DNA of 64,000 bases from Mesorhizobium liriopis (GTDB lineage Bacteria > Pseudomonadota > Alphaproteobacteria > Rhizobiales > Rhizobiaceae), in the NCBI RefSeq assembly GCF_024053505.1, contig NZ_JAMXQS010000002.1, positions 310,001 through 374,000 of the forward strand. Direction: 5' to 3'. The notes beneath the pieces are model-generated. The model saw only the letters and a program-made list of their open reading frames with translations, ran no database searches and was not told the DNA's origin. This document shows positions 46,897-56,078 of the stretch, one piece after another; position 1 is the stretch's first letter, and every line of letters starts with the position of its first letter. Both the position numbers and the translations under genes were made by a program.

Positions 46897-47961
46897 TCAG
46901 AACGCGTAGCGGACGCCGCAATAGGGCATCGTTTCCTTCATCCATGAGAGCAATTGGTTGAGCCAACGGCCTTTCCAGCCGTGACGATAGCGCAGGTTCA
47001 CCATGCCGCTTTCGCTCCGCTTCTGTTCCTGGATGTCGGGCCGCCACAAGAACTCTTCGGCGCGCGGGTGCCAGTCCATGTTGACAACATGCAGGTCCTC
47101 ATTGTGGGTGAGCATGATCACCTCGCATTTGAGCTGTGCCTTGGCCTTGGGCGAAAGCTGGTCGTCGATCGCCTGGAACAGCTCGCGCCATTCCTGTTCC
47201 CACGCCTCGTGGACGATCACCGGCGAGAAATTGAGATGCACCTCGTAGCCGGCTTCCACGAAGGGGTTGATGGCGGCGATCCGCTCGGCAATCGGCGTGG
47301 TGCGCACATCGACCAGCTTCGCCATGCGCTGGGGCATCAGCGAGAAGCGTACGCGCGTCTTGTTCTGCGGGTCGTAATCGAGGAGATCCATGTTGACATG
47401 CTTGGTCGCGAACGAGCCCTTGCCGTGAGGGATGGTACGGAAGGCGGCCACGAGATCGCGCACATTGTCCGACACCAAGGCATCGACCGAAAGATCGCCG
47501 TTCTCGCCGAGATCATAAACCCAGTGGGTCGGATCGACGCTGTTGGGCTCCAGCTTGGGGCCGAGCTTCTCCGTGTGGCGGGCGATGGCGCGGGTGATGC
47601 CGTCGATATTGACGAAAACGCTGACGGGGTTCGCATAGCCTTTGCGGCGCGGCACGTAGCAATAGGAACACGCCATCGCGCAGCCGTTCGACGAGGACGG
47701 CGCGATGAAATCGGCACTTCGTCCGTTGGGCCGCATGGCAAGGCTCTTCTTGACGCCCAGCACCAGAACCTCGCGCTTGATGCGCAGCCAGTCCTCGGCC
47801 CGGGTGGCATCCTCGAAGAGGGTCGGGATCTTCCAGTGGCTTTCGACCTCGATCCGGGCCGCGTCCGGAAAGCGCGCGAGCACGTCGCGCCCGCGCGGAA
47901 ACTCGCGCACGGCGGGCTCGAGATAGATGGTTTTCGGGTCGAGAAGGTGCTCGCGCTCCAT
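46897..47961 (-). CDS. SPL-family radical SAM protein (spore photoproduct lyase-like)
   Basis: A 354-residue radical SAM protein. The iron-sulfur motif is C-x3-C-x2-C in GCAMACSYCYVPRRKGY. The following blocks (NPVSVFVNIDGITRAIARH, GKGSFATKHVNMDLLDYDP) and the C-terminal YRHGWKGRWLNQLLSWM are those of spore photoproduct lyase relatives. True SPL repairs the thymine photoproduct in Bacillus spores. This organism should not sporulate, so the lesion or substrate may differ. ATG at 47961 (MEREHLLDPK) is chosen; the open frame extends 22 codons upstream without similarity. It is alone on the minus strand. Confidence 0.88.
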   Translation of the reverse strand: MEREHLLDPKTIYLEPAVREFPRGRDVLARFPDAARIEVESHWKIPTLFEDATRAEDWLRIKREVLVLGVKKSLAMRPNGRSADFIAPSSSNGCAMACSYCYVPRRKGYANPVSVFVNIDGITRAIARHTEKLGPKLEPNSVDPTHWVYDLGENGDLSVDALVSDNVRDLVAAFRTIPHGKGSFATKHVNMDLLDYDPQNKTRVRFSLMPQRMAKLVDVRTTPIAERIAAINPFVEAGYEVHLNFSPVIVHEAWEQEWRELFQAIDDQLSPKAKAQLKCEVIMLTHNEDLHVVNMDWHPRAEEFLWRPDIQEQKRSESGMVNLRYRHGWKGRWLNQLLSWMKETMPYCGVRYAF

Positions 47962-47995
47962 GCCTCGAATATAGGGCGCGGGCGGCTGCTTTTCC

Positions 47996-49492
47996 CTAGT
48001 CAGCCACACCAAACAACGTTGCGGCATCGCGCTTCAGGGCGGCGCGCGAGTCCTTGCGGAAATACATCATATGCCCGCCCTCGTAAGTGGTCAGCCGGAT
48101 CGGCGCCGCGCCTTCAAGGCTCGGCAATTGGTCGATGAGAAAGCGCGAGGACGTGTAAGGCGTCACGAGGTCGGCAAAGCCATGGGCGATCAGCACACCG
48201 AGATCGGGGTTGAGCGAGCGCGCTTTCTGGATATCGGCGAGCACGCCGGCGAAGCCTTGGCGGGTGCTGCTCGTGCCATAGTCCCATTTGCCGCTGATCT
48301 CGCCATTGAGCAGACGGTAGGAAACCGGCGTGCGCCAGTTCAGATCCTTCTGCACATAATCGACGAAGAGCGAGGTCAGCACCGGAACGCTGCGGTCGAG
48401 CACCGGGTCCGGCGTCTCGCTGCGCAAACTGTCGGGCGCGATATCGGGCGTGGTGATCGTGCCGTCATAGAGGCTCAGCACCTTGCCGGTTTGCCGCTGG
48501 AACTCGCGGGCGAAAACGGATGCCGGGATGCGCGCATAGTTGCGCCGCACGAGGTCGAGGGGGAGGCCGGTGATTTCGGCGACCCGCTCGGAGGCCTTGT
48601 CGCGTCCGGCTTCGAGACCCGAAGCGAGTGCCGTGACGTAATCGCCTCTCGCATAGCGCTCGACCTCGTCGAGCCGACGCTTGAGTTCGTCACCATGCAC
48701 GCCTTCGCCTTCGAGCTTGGTGGCGGCCATGGCCGGCAGTTCGAACGCATATTGCCAGAGCAGGAAATCATCGCCGCGCAAAAGCGCGAATTCGAGCGCG
48801 GGCGAGATCAGGACGATGCCCGATGGCGAAAGGCCGACATCCTCCTGAAGCGTACGCGCCAAAAGGGCTGCCCGGAACCCGCCATAGCTTTCGCCCGCGA
48901 GATAGAAGGGCGAGCCGGTGCGGCTCGATTGCGAAAGAAAGAGCCGGATGAAGGCGCCCATCGACGAGGCATCCTGATCGACGCCCCAGAAGTTCTTGGT
49001 GTCGTTGCCCGGTGCCTCGCGGCTGTAGCCGGTCCCGACAGGATCGACGAAGACGAGATCGGTCATGTCGAGCCAGGTATCGGGATTGTCTTCGAGGCTT
49101 TGCGGCGGCGACAGGAACGAGCCGTCTGGCGCAGTTCTGACCACGCGCGGCCCGAGCGCCCCGATATGGAGATAGGCCGAGGCCGCGCCGGGGCCCCCAT
49201 TGAAGACGAAGGTGATCGGACGTTTGGCGTCGCCCTTGGGCTTGCGGGAATAGGCCGTATAGAAGATTTCCGCCGTCACCGCGCCATCGCCGCCGAGCAG
49301 GGAAAGCGTGCCGGTTTCGGCCTTGTAGTCGAGCGTGCCCGCCGGTGTGGTGATCGAGTGCTCGGTGGTGGAGGGCTGCGGCAGAAGCGAGAGCACGCCG
49401 CCGGTGGGCGCAGGGCGCTCGGCGGCGAGCACCGGGTTCGCGGAAACGAGGAGAGCAAGGCCAAAGGCCCCGATGAAGTGGCGTGCGGGCAT
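47996..49492 (-). CDS. Secreted S10-family serine carboxypeptidase
   Basis: A 498-residue exported peptidase. The signal peptide ends in the region LLVSANPVLAAE. The S10 features are the oxyanion region FVFNGGPGAASAYLH, the nucleophile in LAGESYGGFRA, and the terminal His in YEGGHMMYF; the Asp lies in GFADLVTPYTSSRF. It would remove C-terminal amino acids from peptides in the periplasm. ATG 49492 is preferred over TTG 49510, which lacks a ribosome site. It lies 14 bases after a 56-residue lipoprotein gene, itself overlapping a DUF2141 gene, so the three form an operon. Confidence 0.92.
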   Translation of the reverse strand: MPARHFIGAFGLALLVSANPVLAAERPAPTGGVLSLLPQPSTTEHSITTPAGTLDYKAETGTLSLLGGDGAVTAEIFYTAYSRKPKGDAKRPITFVFNGGPGAASAYLHIGALGPRVVRTAPDGSFLSPPQSLEDNPDTWLDMTDLVFVDPVGTGYSREAPGNDTKNFWGVDQDASSMGAFIRLFLSQSSRTGSPFYLAGESYGGFRAALLARTLQEDVGLSPSGIVLISPALEFALLRGDDFLLWQYAFELPAMAATKLEGEGVHGDELKRRLDEVERYARGDYVTALASGLEAGRDKASERVAEITGLPLDLVRRNYARIPASVFAREFQRQTGKVLSLYDGTITTPDIAPDSLRSETPDPVLDRSVPVLTSLFVDYVQKDLNWRTPVSYRLLNGEISGKWDYGTSSTRQGFAGVLADIQKARSLNPDLGVLIAHGFADLVTPYTSSRFLIDQLPSLEGAAPIRLTTYEGGHMMYFRKDSRAALKRDAATLFGVAD

Positions 49493-49506
49493 CGAAAAAT
49501 CCGCTC

Positions 49507-49677
49507 TCAATCGGTCGCGGTGGAAGGGGAGGAGGGCTTGTCGCGACCCTGACGGAACGGCTCGGTATCTGCCTTCAGCTTGTCGAGCCCGTTCGGCACC
49601 ACGCTCGTCGCGCGAACCATGCCGCCGCAGCCGGACAAGAGGAGTGCCGTGCCCAAGAGAAGAACGGCACGCCGCAT
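49507..49677 (-). CDS. 56-residue small lipoprotein
   Basis: A short frame with a clear lipoprotein signal: MRRAVLLLGTALLLSGCGG, lipobox LSGC with Cys17. The mature part is about 40 polar residues and ends PSSPSTATD. The ATG overlaps the stop of the DUF2141 gene (TGATG), and the S10 peptidase gene starts 14 bases after its stop. This coupling and the lipobox support it as a real gene. No known family is recognised. Confidence 0.72.
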   Translation of the reverse strand: MRRAVLLLGTALLLSGCGGMVRATSVVPNGLDKLKADTEPFRQGRDKPSSPSTATD

Positions 49678-50126
49678 CAGCGCGCCACCGAAATGTCGAT
49701 TTGCACTTTCTCGTTGCGCTTCAAGTCGAAGGCGGCTTCATCGAAGCGGGGCGCGCGGAAGCGGGGACGGGCATTGTTGCTGACGCCCCAGGCCTCCTTC
49801 GGAATGCCGAGGAGATTGGTATCCTGCTGGCCGTTGGCGTTCTCGTCATGCGAAACGGCGACCGCGTAGCGGCCGGCGGGAAGGTTCTTGAAGAAGCAGG
49901 AAACGGGCGAGGCGTCGGCGGCGATCGTCTGCGTTTCGACGGCTCCTTGGTTGCCGGGGAAGCCCGCAGGATTGTCGAACAGCGCGCAGCCTACGGTTCC
50001 CGCCCCCGAGGGCAGGTCCTCGACGGCCACCGTGATCGAGCCTGCGAAGGCAGGAAATGCAGAGAGACCCGCAAAAAGGCTCAGGCCCAAGCCGAGCAAA
50101 TTTCGTTTCGCGAGAGCTGCCGTCAT
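49677..50126 (-). CDS. DUF2141 family exported protein
   Basis: A 149-residue protein with a Sec signal peptide (LLGLGLSLFAGLSAFPAFAG). The mature domain is a DUF2141 beta-sandwich: ITVAVEDLPSGAGTVGCALF, then LPAGRYAVAVSHDENANGQQD with the conserved HDENxNG motif, and GIPKEAWGVSNNARPRF. The function of the family is unknown; it is periplasmic or secreted. ATG at 50126 has GGAGG upstream. It is the first gene of the DUF2141 / lipoprotein / S10 peptidase operon. Confidence 0.9.
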   Translation of the reverse strand: MTAALAKRNLLGLGLSLFAGLSAFPAFAGSITVAVEDLPSGAGTVGCALFDNPAGFPGNQGAVETQTIAADASPVSCFFKNLPAGRYAVAVSHDENANGQQDTNLLGIPKEAWGVSNNARPRFRAPRFDEAAFDLKRNEKVQIDISVAR

Positions 50127-50285
50127 TCGAGACCTCCGGGTGACCAAGGTCGAAGCTAGCGCGCCGACCGAACCGTGCGAGGGGTCTCGTTGATCACGTC
50201 ACCGTGGCAGTCTTGCGACCGCGCCTGAGCAAAAGCAATTTCAGCAGAAATGCGCAGCGGCTTCGCGTAGGACATCGCGCAAGAG

Positions 50286-50318
50286 AAAAAACCCACGTGC
50301 CGCGCGGGAGCGCGCGTC
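50286..50318 (-). terminator. Probable terminator of the type I secretion operon
   Basis: On the minus strand the HlyD-like stop codon is followed within a few bases by a CGCGCG-CTCC-CGCGCG hairpin, then GCACGTGGG and six T residues. The distance between the stem and the T-run is longer than ideal, so an alternative pairing may be used. Confidence 0.5.
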
Positions 50319-51656
50319 TCACTGCTCCATGAAGGCGCGGTTCATGCTGTCGCGGATGGGGCGGGTCAGATAGTCGAGGAAAGTGCGCTCGGCGGTCTGG
50401 ATCATCACCTCCACGGGCATGCCGGGCGTGGGCGAGAAGTTGCGCACGCGGTGCAGCTCTTCAGGCGAAAGCTTGATGCGGGCGAGATAGACTTCCTGCA
50501 TCCGGTCGGGCGTGGCGTCCGTCAGCGCATCGGCAGAAACGTAATAGACCTCGCCATTCAGCACCGGCGTGGTGCGCTGGTTGAGCGCGGATAGTCGCAC
50601 GGTGGCGTGCTGGCCGAGCTTGACGACATCGATATCCTTGCGCTGCACCAAGGTCTCGATGATGAGCGGTGCGTCCGAGGGCAGGATCTCGGCGATCTTC
50701 TTGCCGCTTTCGATGACGCCGCCGGCGGTGTGATAGTACATACGCACCACGACGCCATCGACCGGTGCGTTGATGGTCGAGCGCTTCACCACATTCTTCG
50801 CTTCGCGCGCCTGCTCGCGCACCGCGTCGAGCTCGGACTCGGCGGTCTGGAGTTCGGCCAGCGCCTGCTGGCGCAGTTCGGTCGTGGTCTGTTCGGCCTG
50901 CTGGGTGTATTTGTCGGACTGCGCCTTGGTTTCCGACATCTCCGAATCCAGGCGACCGATCTGGCCGTCCGCATCGGCCATGGCGCGCTGGATGGCTTTC
51001 ACTTCCGTGGCGCGGATCAGGCCTTGCGAAAGCAGCGTCAGCTTGCCGGCATATTCCTCCTTGAGAAGCCCGAGTTGGGTCTGCATCGAGGAACGCTGGC
51101 GGCCGAAGCCTTCGGTGCGGAAGTCGAGGGCGGCGACATTCTGCTGAAGCAGGCCAATCTCTGTCTGGAGCCGCGTCTTGGCGGATTCGAAGCTGGCCTT
51201 GGTGCTTTCCACGATGGCTTGCACCTCCGGATCGCCCTCGTTCTCTGTGACGATCTCCGGGAAAGCGACATGGGGCCGCCCCTGCGCCTGCGCCTGGAGC
51301 CGCGCGACATTGGCTTCGAGGCGGGCCTGGCGAAGGAATAGCTGGCGCTGCTTCACTTGGGCCGCCGTGCCGTCGAGCTTGATGATGGGCTCGCCCGCCT
51401 TCACGCGGTCGCCTTCGTTGACGAGCAGGTCCTCGATGATGCCGCCCTCAAGGTGCTGCACGACCTTGTTCTCGCCGGTCGCCACGAAGCTGCCGGGCGA
51501 AATCACGGCGGCCTTCAGCGGCGCGATCGAGGCCCAGGTGCCGAACCCGCCCAAACAGACCACGCCGAGGATCAGGCCCAGCACGAGATGCGGCCGGATC
51601 GAGCGTGGCACATCGGAATACCAGTCGATGTCGTGAACGGCGTCAGCGGAAGACAT
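50319..51656 (-). CDS. Type I secretion periplasmic adaptor (HlyD family)
   Basis: A 445-residue membrane fusion protein that joins an ABC exporter to an outer-membrane channel. One transmembrane helix lies at about residues 24-44 (LVLGLILGVVCLGGFGTWAS). It is followed by the first half-lipoyl segment KVVQHLEGGIIEDLLVNEGD, a long Gln/Leu-rich coiled coil at about 100-290, and the second half STINAPVDGVVVRMYYHTAG. The C-terminal beta region ends GMPVEVMIQTAERTFLDYL, the HlyD signature. The start lies six bases after the ABC gene stop. No TolC-like channel gene is present in the window. Confidence 0.95.
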   Translation of the reverse strand: MSSADAVHDIDWYSDVPRSIRPHLVLGLILGVVCLGGFGTWASIAPLKAAVISPGSFVATGENKVVQHLEGGIIEDLLVNEGDRVKAGEPIIKLDGTAAQVKQRQLFLRQARLEANVARLQAQAQGRPHVAFPEIVTENEGDPEVQAIVESTKASFESAKTRLQTEIGLLQQNVAALDFRTEGFGRQRSSMQTQLGLLKEEYAGKLTLLSQGLIRATEVKAIQRAMADADGQIGRLDSEMSETKAQSDKYTQQAEQTTTELRQQALAELQTAESELDAVREQAREAKNVVKRSTINAPVDGVVVRMYYHTAGGVIESGKKIAEILPSDAPLIIETLVQRKDIDVVKLGQHATVRLSALNQRTTPVLNGEVYYVSADALTDATPDRMQEVYLARIKLSPEELHRVRNFSPTPGMPVEVMIQTAERTFLDYLTRPIRDSMNRAFMEQ

Positions 51657-51662
51657 GGCGGA

Positions 51663-53861
51663 TCAGCCCGAATGCTGGGTGGGAATGGCCTGGCCCGTCT
51701 TCTGGGCGATGGCGTTGAGCACGTCCTGTCGCGTGCCGAACATGGCGATGGTGCCGTTCTGCATGAACAGGATCTTGTCTACGACGCGCAGGAGCGAGGG
51801 CCGCTGGGTGATGGTGATCACCGTGGTCTTGTTCTGCTTGGCATGCGCCAGCGCCTTCAGAAGGGCCGTGTCGCCCGCGCCATCCAGATTGGAGTTCGGC
51901 TCGTCGAGCACGATCAGGCGGGGATTTCCGAAGAATGTTCGGGCGAGCGCGATGCGCTGCTTCTGTCCGCCCGAGAGCGGCGAGCCGTCAGCCGCAATCA
52001 CCGTCTCGTAGCCTTGCGGGAAGGTGGAGATCAGCTCGTGCACGTCGGCCAGGACGGCGGCGCGAAACACCTCCTCGTCTTTCGCATCGTCGCGCATGCG
52101 GGCGATGTTGGCCTTGATCGTGCCGGGAAAGAGCTGCACGTCCTGGGGCAGATAGCCGATATTTTCGCCGAACTGGCGCGGATCCCAGTTGCGCAGGTCC
52201 ATCAGGTCGAGGCGCACGGCACCCGAGGTCGGCAGGATCGAGCCCACCAGCATCTTGCCGAGCGTTGTCTTGCCGGCACCCGAATCCCCGATCACCGCGA
52301 GCGAGTCGCCGGGTGCTAGGGAAAACGAAATCCCGTTGAGCACCACTTTCTTGGTGCCTTGGGGAACAAAAAGAAGCCGCTCAACATCGAGCCTCCCTTG
52401 GGGGCGAGGGAGCTTGAGGCGCTCGAGGTTGAGCGGCGAGGCCTGCAGCAGCTGAGAGATGCGGCTGTAGGCCGAACGGGCATGGATGAAGGCATTCCAG
52501 CCTTCGATGGCGCCCTCGACGGGGGCAAGCGCACGGCCGGCGATGATGGAGGCGGCGATCACCATGCCGCCCGTCAGCTGGCCTTCGAGGGAGAGCGTGG
52601 CGCCCCAGCCGAGCATGGCGATCTGCACGAGCAGGCGCACGGCCTTGGAGATCGAGGACGAGATCACGTTGCGATCCTGCGCGATCACCTGGGCTTTCAG
52701 CGAACCCGCCGTGTCCTTGCCCCAGATGCGCACGGCTTCGGGGATCATGGCGAGCGCGTTGATGATCTGCGCGTTGCGCGACATGGCATCGAGATGCAGG
52801 TTCGCCCGGCTCTGATGCGCATTGGCCTCGGCAAAGGGCTTGTGTGTCCATTTCTGGTTGAACCAGGCGATGATGAGCAGAAGGATGGCACCGACCAGGA
52901 CGATCGCGCCCAGATGCGGATGCACCAGGAAGACCACGATCAGGAAGAGCGGCGCCAAAGGCGCATCGAGAAACGAGAGCAGCGTGCCCGAGACGAGAAA
53001 GCCACGCAGCTGCTGGAGGTCGCCCAGCGTCTGGTACTCTTTGCCATTGGAGTGCAGCGACGCGCGGGCCGCCGCGCCGAGAATGGGCGCGCCGAGCTGG
53101 ACCGCGATCTCCACGGCCGTGCGCATCAGGATGAAGCGGCGCACGGCATCGAGGGCCGCGTTGAGCAGCACCGCGCCCACGATCACGAGCGTCAGCATGG
53201 CAAGCGTGTCGAGCGAACGGCTGGTGAGCACGCGGTCGGAAATCTGGAAGAGATAGACGGGAATGGCCAGCACCAGTGCGTTGGTGGCGAGCGTGAAGCC
53301 CATCACCACCATGAGGTTGCGCTTCACCGCGCGGATGCCGCTCTGAAGATTGTCGGCGAGGTTCACCGGCCCGAGCCGGCGGTGGAACACGCTGTCCACC
53401 TTGTTCTCGTTGGCGGGCGCCACCATGCGCACGGGGCGGTTGGCCTCGGCCTTGATGGGGCCGGTGTCGGCGTCGATGGTCTTCACTGCACCGGGTGCGA
53501 AGGCGGGTCCGGCGGCTCTGGTCTCCTCCGCGACATCCGGCTTGCCGGCCGATGCCGTGCCTGGCGTTTCGGTCGACGTTTCGGGAACCGGATCCGCTTC
53601 CTCCTCGGCCACTCTGGCCGGCTCGGAGGCTTGGGCCGGAACGGCAGCGATCTCGATGACCTTCGCCTCGGCAGGCTGCGCTTCCAAGGGTTGAGCCGGC
53701 AGAGGACGTGGGTTCTCCAGCGTTTCGACGACCACGTCGCCGCTGAGCCTGGGTCTTGCGGCAATCGAGGCGCTGCGGAGTGCCTGGATCGCGGATTGAA
53801 CGTCGCGGATGGCTGAATTGGTTGCTGCCATGACTGCGCGTTCTTTCGCTGAATGGGTCAT
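51663..53861 (-). CDS. Type I secretion ABC exporter with a long N-terminal extension
   Basis: A 732-residue permease-ATPase of type I secretion. The first ~180 residues are low in complexity, rich in Ala, Pro and Glu, and take the place where some exporters have a C39 peptidase or C39-like domain. Transmembrane helices occupy about 183-445. The ATPase has Walker A GDSGAGKTT at 525-533, the ABC signature LSGGQ at 629-633 and Walker B LIVLDEP at 649-655. ATG at 53861 overlaps the stop of the upstream repeat protein (ATGA); ATG 53831 is an alternative. The overlap suggests that the repeat protein is its cargo or partner. Confidence 0.93.
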   Translation of the reverse strand: MTHSAKERAVMAATNSAIRDVQSAIQALRSASIAARPRLSGDVVVETLENPRPLPAQPLEAQPAEAKVIEIAAVPAQASEPARVAEEEADPVPETSTETPGTASAGKPDVAEETRAAGPAFAPGAVKTIDADTGPIKAEANRPVRMVAPANENKVDSVFHRRLGPVNLADNLQSGIRAVKRNLMVVMGFTLATNALVLAIPVYLFQISDRVLTSRSLDTLAMLTLVIVGAVLLNAALDAVRRFILMRTAVEIAVQLGAPILGAAARASLHSNGKEYQTLGDLQQLRGFLVSGTLLSFLDAPLAPLFLIVVFLVHPHLGAIVLVGAILLLIIAWFNQKWTHKPFAEANAHQSRANLHLDAMSRNAQIINALAMIPEAVRIWGKDTAGSLKAQVIAQDRNVISSSISKAVRLLVQIAMLGWGATLSLEGQLTGGMVIAASIIAGRALAPVEGAIEGWNAFIHARSAYSRISQLLQASPLNLERLKLPRPQGRLDVERLLFVPQGTKKVVLNGISFSLAPGDSLAVIGDSGAGKTTLGKMLVGSILPTSGAVRLDLMDLRNWDPRQFGENIGYLPQDVQLFPGTIKANIARMRDDAKDEEVFRAAVLADVHELISTFPQGYETVIAADGSPLSGGQKQRIALARTFFGNPRLIVLDEPNSNLDGAGDTALLKALAHAKQNKTTVITITQRPSLLRVVDKILFMQNGTIAMFGTRQDVLNAIAQKTGQAIPTQHSG

Positions 53862-55966
53862 GAGAGCACGCTCTGCATGATGTCGTTGTGGCCTGCATGC
53901 GCCCCGGCATTGGCGCCGGCCGCGCCCGAATGGCCGGTCGTGTCCGCGCCATGATCGGGACCGAGCAGCCCGTCGCCCAGAAATACCACCGCCTCGTTGA
54001 CGAGGTGGTCCGCGTTCTGCGCGCCGAGCACCGGATTGGTTGCGATGATGTCGGTTTGAATGAGGATTTCGTCCGTGTATTTCTCGCCGCCCACATAGGT
54101 CTTGCCGGTGGAATCGACATCGAAGATGCCGGCGATGTTGACGAGCGCGTTGGAGCCGGTGGAAACCGACCAGTCGGCTCCGGCACCCGCCAGCCCCTTG
54201 TTCATGGCAAGCGCGACCTGATCGGAATCGCCCAGCACGTTGGTTTGCGAGACATAGTGCAGATCGTAGAGATTGCCGGAAATGTAGAGCACGCGCAGGC
54301 CGACGAGCCCGGCAAAGGCCGAATCCTGAAGCACGTCGGCCGAAAGCGTCTTCTTGCCGGATGCGAAGTCGTCGAGGGTCGACCTGTATCCGTCCGACAG
54401 CGCGCCGAAGCGGTCGGCACCGCCGATAGTGGTGATCGCGGCCTGGTTCCACAGGAGGTTGTCGTGGGTAGAAAGTTGCCCCGCGCCGCTCGTGGAGAAG
54501 CTCTTCACCGCGCCGACGATGTCGTCATCGAGCAGCACGTTGATCTGCTTGATGACGGACGCCTCGATCAGGCTGCCGCCGACCAGGATCAGGTCGAAAT
54601 ACTTGCCGAGATTCGTGAAGTCGAGCGTGTTGAAGAGTTTGTTGTCGCCGGTCGAAAGCGTGGTCGTGACGCCCGACGACGAAACGATCATGCGGTCCTG
54701 ATCGGTGATGAGGTTGAGCTGCTTGGTCCAGTTCATCACGGTAAGATCGCCGGAGATCTCGGTGACCGCCCAGAATTTCGGGAACGCGGTCGTGTCTGTC
54801 ACCGGCTTGGCCGGACTGGACGCATCGATGCGGTTGAAGCTCGCGAGGTTGAAGGTGGCGCTCGCCTGAGGCGCGCTGTTCCAGCTGGAAAGCGTTTCAC
54901 CCACCGCATCCGTGTCGGAATAAACGTTCACTTGAGCGATCAGGTTGAGCTCGAAATGATCGCCTTTCACGGCCGTCACCGTGCCGAACAGGCTCTTGTT
55001 CGTGTCGAAGGCCTCGTTGACCAGCATGTTGCCGCCGGCGGAAATCTCGACGGAAGCCTGCGGAAGAGGCGCGCCGCCCGATGCCGCCTCGCCATGCGCC
55101 GACTGCAAGGGTCCGTTGATGCCGCCGCTCACACCGGATGCAGCAGGGTCGCTGTGGTCCGGCGCATCGCGCAGGGCCAGCGGCATATGGTCCTTGAGGG
55201 TCGGAAGCGTTCCGGCCTCCACACCATTGAGATGGAAGCCTTGCGCGGCTTCGCCGGTTGCCACGAAAACCGTGGTCGTGGTGTTGCCGTCGGTGAAGCT
55301 CGTGGAGCTGCTGGTCTGGCCGTCATCCATGTGGCCCGCGGCGAAGAGGCGGGCCGTGTCGGCCATGCTTTCGATGAAGTCACCGATCGAGGCGCCCCCC
55401 GCAGGCATGCCGTGCTCGTCGAATGACAGGAATGGGTCGGCGGCCAGTGCCGCCTTGGCAAGAGAAGCGAGCTGCGCGCCGCTGTCGATCATGTTGCGCA
55501 GGCCCAGGCCATGGCCACCGACGCTCGCATAATCGTTGTCGGCGAGGAAATTTTCCTGAACGAGCTGGAGAACCGTCGAGCCTGGCGGCGTGATCTCCGG
55601 CACTTCACCATGGCGCACCAGATGCAGCTCCGCGTCGAGAAACGGATGCGGGCGTGCACCGTGCGGGTGATAACCCCGCAGGCCAATGTCGTGAACGGGA
55701 ATCGCGACAGGCGAGACACCGGACCCCACCCCCTCCTTGAGGACATCGAACCGTCCCGGCACGTAATGCAGGCCGGGTTCAGGGTCGTCGAGATCGTATG
55801 GACTGCGGAAGTGAAGCTGGTCGACCCCGTCTTTGGGATCATGTTCGGCCTTGGCCTTGGCCAGACGGAACTCCTGGTAATCCTTTCGGTGGCGTGCGCT
55901 TTCGTCGGCAAGGTGGAAGAGCCCGACGAAGTGGGCGATCTGCTCGGAAAACTTGTCCAGGATCAT
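53858..55966 (-). CDS. Large repeat protein of the type I secretion locus
   Basis: A 702-residue protein. Residues 1-300 are acidic, with His- and Pro-rich parts. From about 310 to 650 a degenerate repeat recurs, with core Gln-x-Asn/Asp-(V/L/I) followed by an Asp-rich turn. Examples are ELNLIAQVNVYSDTDAV at 339, NWTKQLNLITDQDRMIV at 412, ASVIKQINVLLDDDIVG at 469, DLHYVSQTNVLGDSDQV at 568, and a weaker DEILIQTDIIATNPVL at 632. Each is preceded by a hydrophobic Leu/Ile-Val-Gly-Gly strand. There are no RTX nonapeptides, no Sec signal and no transmembrane helices. It starts at ATG 55966 after GGAGGAG, and its stop overlaps the exporter start. It is probably exported by it, or shapes the exported matrix; I know similar proteins only as uncharacterised type I secretion proteins. 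Confidence 0.78.
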   Translation of the reverse strand: MILDKFSEQIAHFVGLFHLADESARHRKDYQEFRLAKAKAEHDPKDGVDQLHFRSPYDLDDPEPGLHYVPGRFDVLKEGVGSGVSPVAIPVHDIGLRGYHPHGARPHPFLDAELHLVRHGEVPEITPPGSTVLQLVQENFLADNDYASVGGHGLGLRNMIDSGAQLASLAKAALAADPFLSFDEHGMPAGGASIGDFIESMADTARLFAAGHMDDGQTSSSTSFTDGNTTTTVFVATGEAAQGFHLNGVEAGTLPTLKDHMPLALRDAPDHSDPAASGVSGGINGPLQSAHGEAASGGAPLPQASVEISAGGNMLVNEAFDTNKSLFGTVTAVKGDHFELNLIAQVNVYSDTDAVGETLSSWNSAPQASATFNLASFNRIDASSPAKPVTDTTAFPKFWAVTEISGDLTVMNWTKQLNLITDQDRMIVSSSGVTTTLSTGDNKLFNTLDFTNLGKYFDLILVGGSLIEASVIKQINVLLDDDIVGAVKSFSTSGAGQLSTHDNLLWNQAAITTIGGADRFGALSDGYRSTLDDFASGKKTLSADVLQDSAFAGLVGLRVLYISGNLYDLHYVSQTNVLGDSDQVALAMNKGLAGAGADWSVSTGSNALVNIAGIFDVDSTGKTYVGGEKYTDEILIQTDIIATNPVLGAQNADHLVNEAVVFLGDGLLGPDHGADTTGHSGAAGANAGAHAGHNDIMQSVLS

Positions 55967-56078
55967 GGGGCGCTCCTCCGTGTCACTCCCGGGCCACTTG
56001 ATGGGGCCCGTTGGGGAGGTGAAGCCGCGCGAGGGGTGCCCCGCGCGGCTTCCTGTCAGTGCTGCGGCCAGGCCGAGC

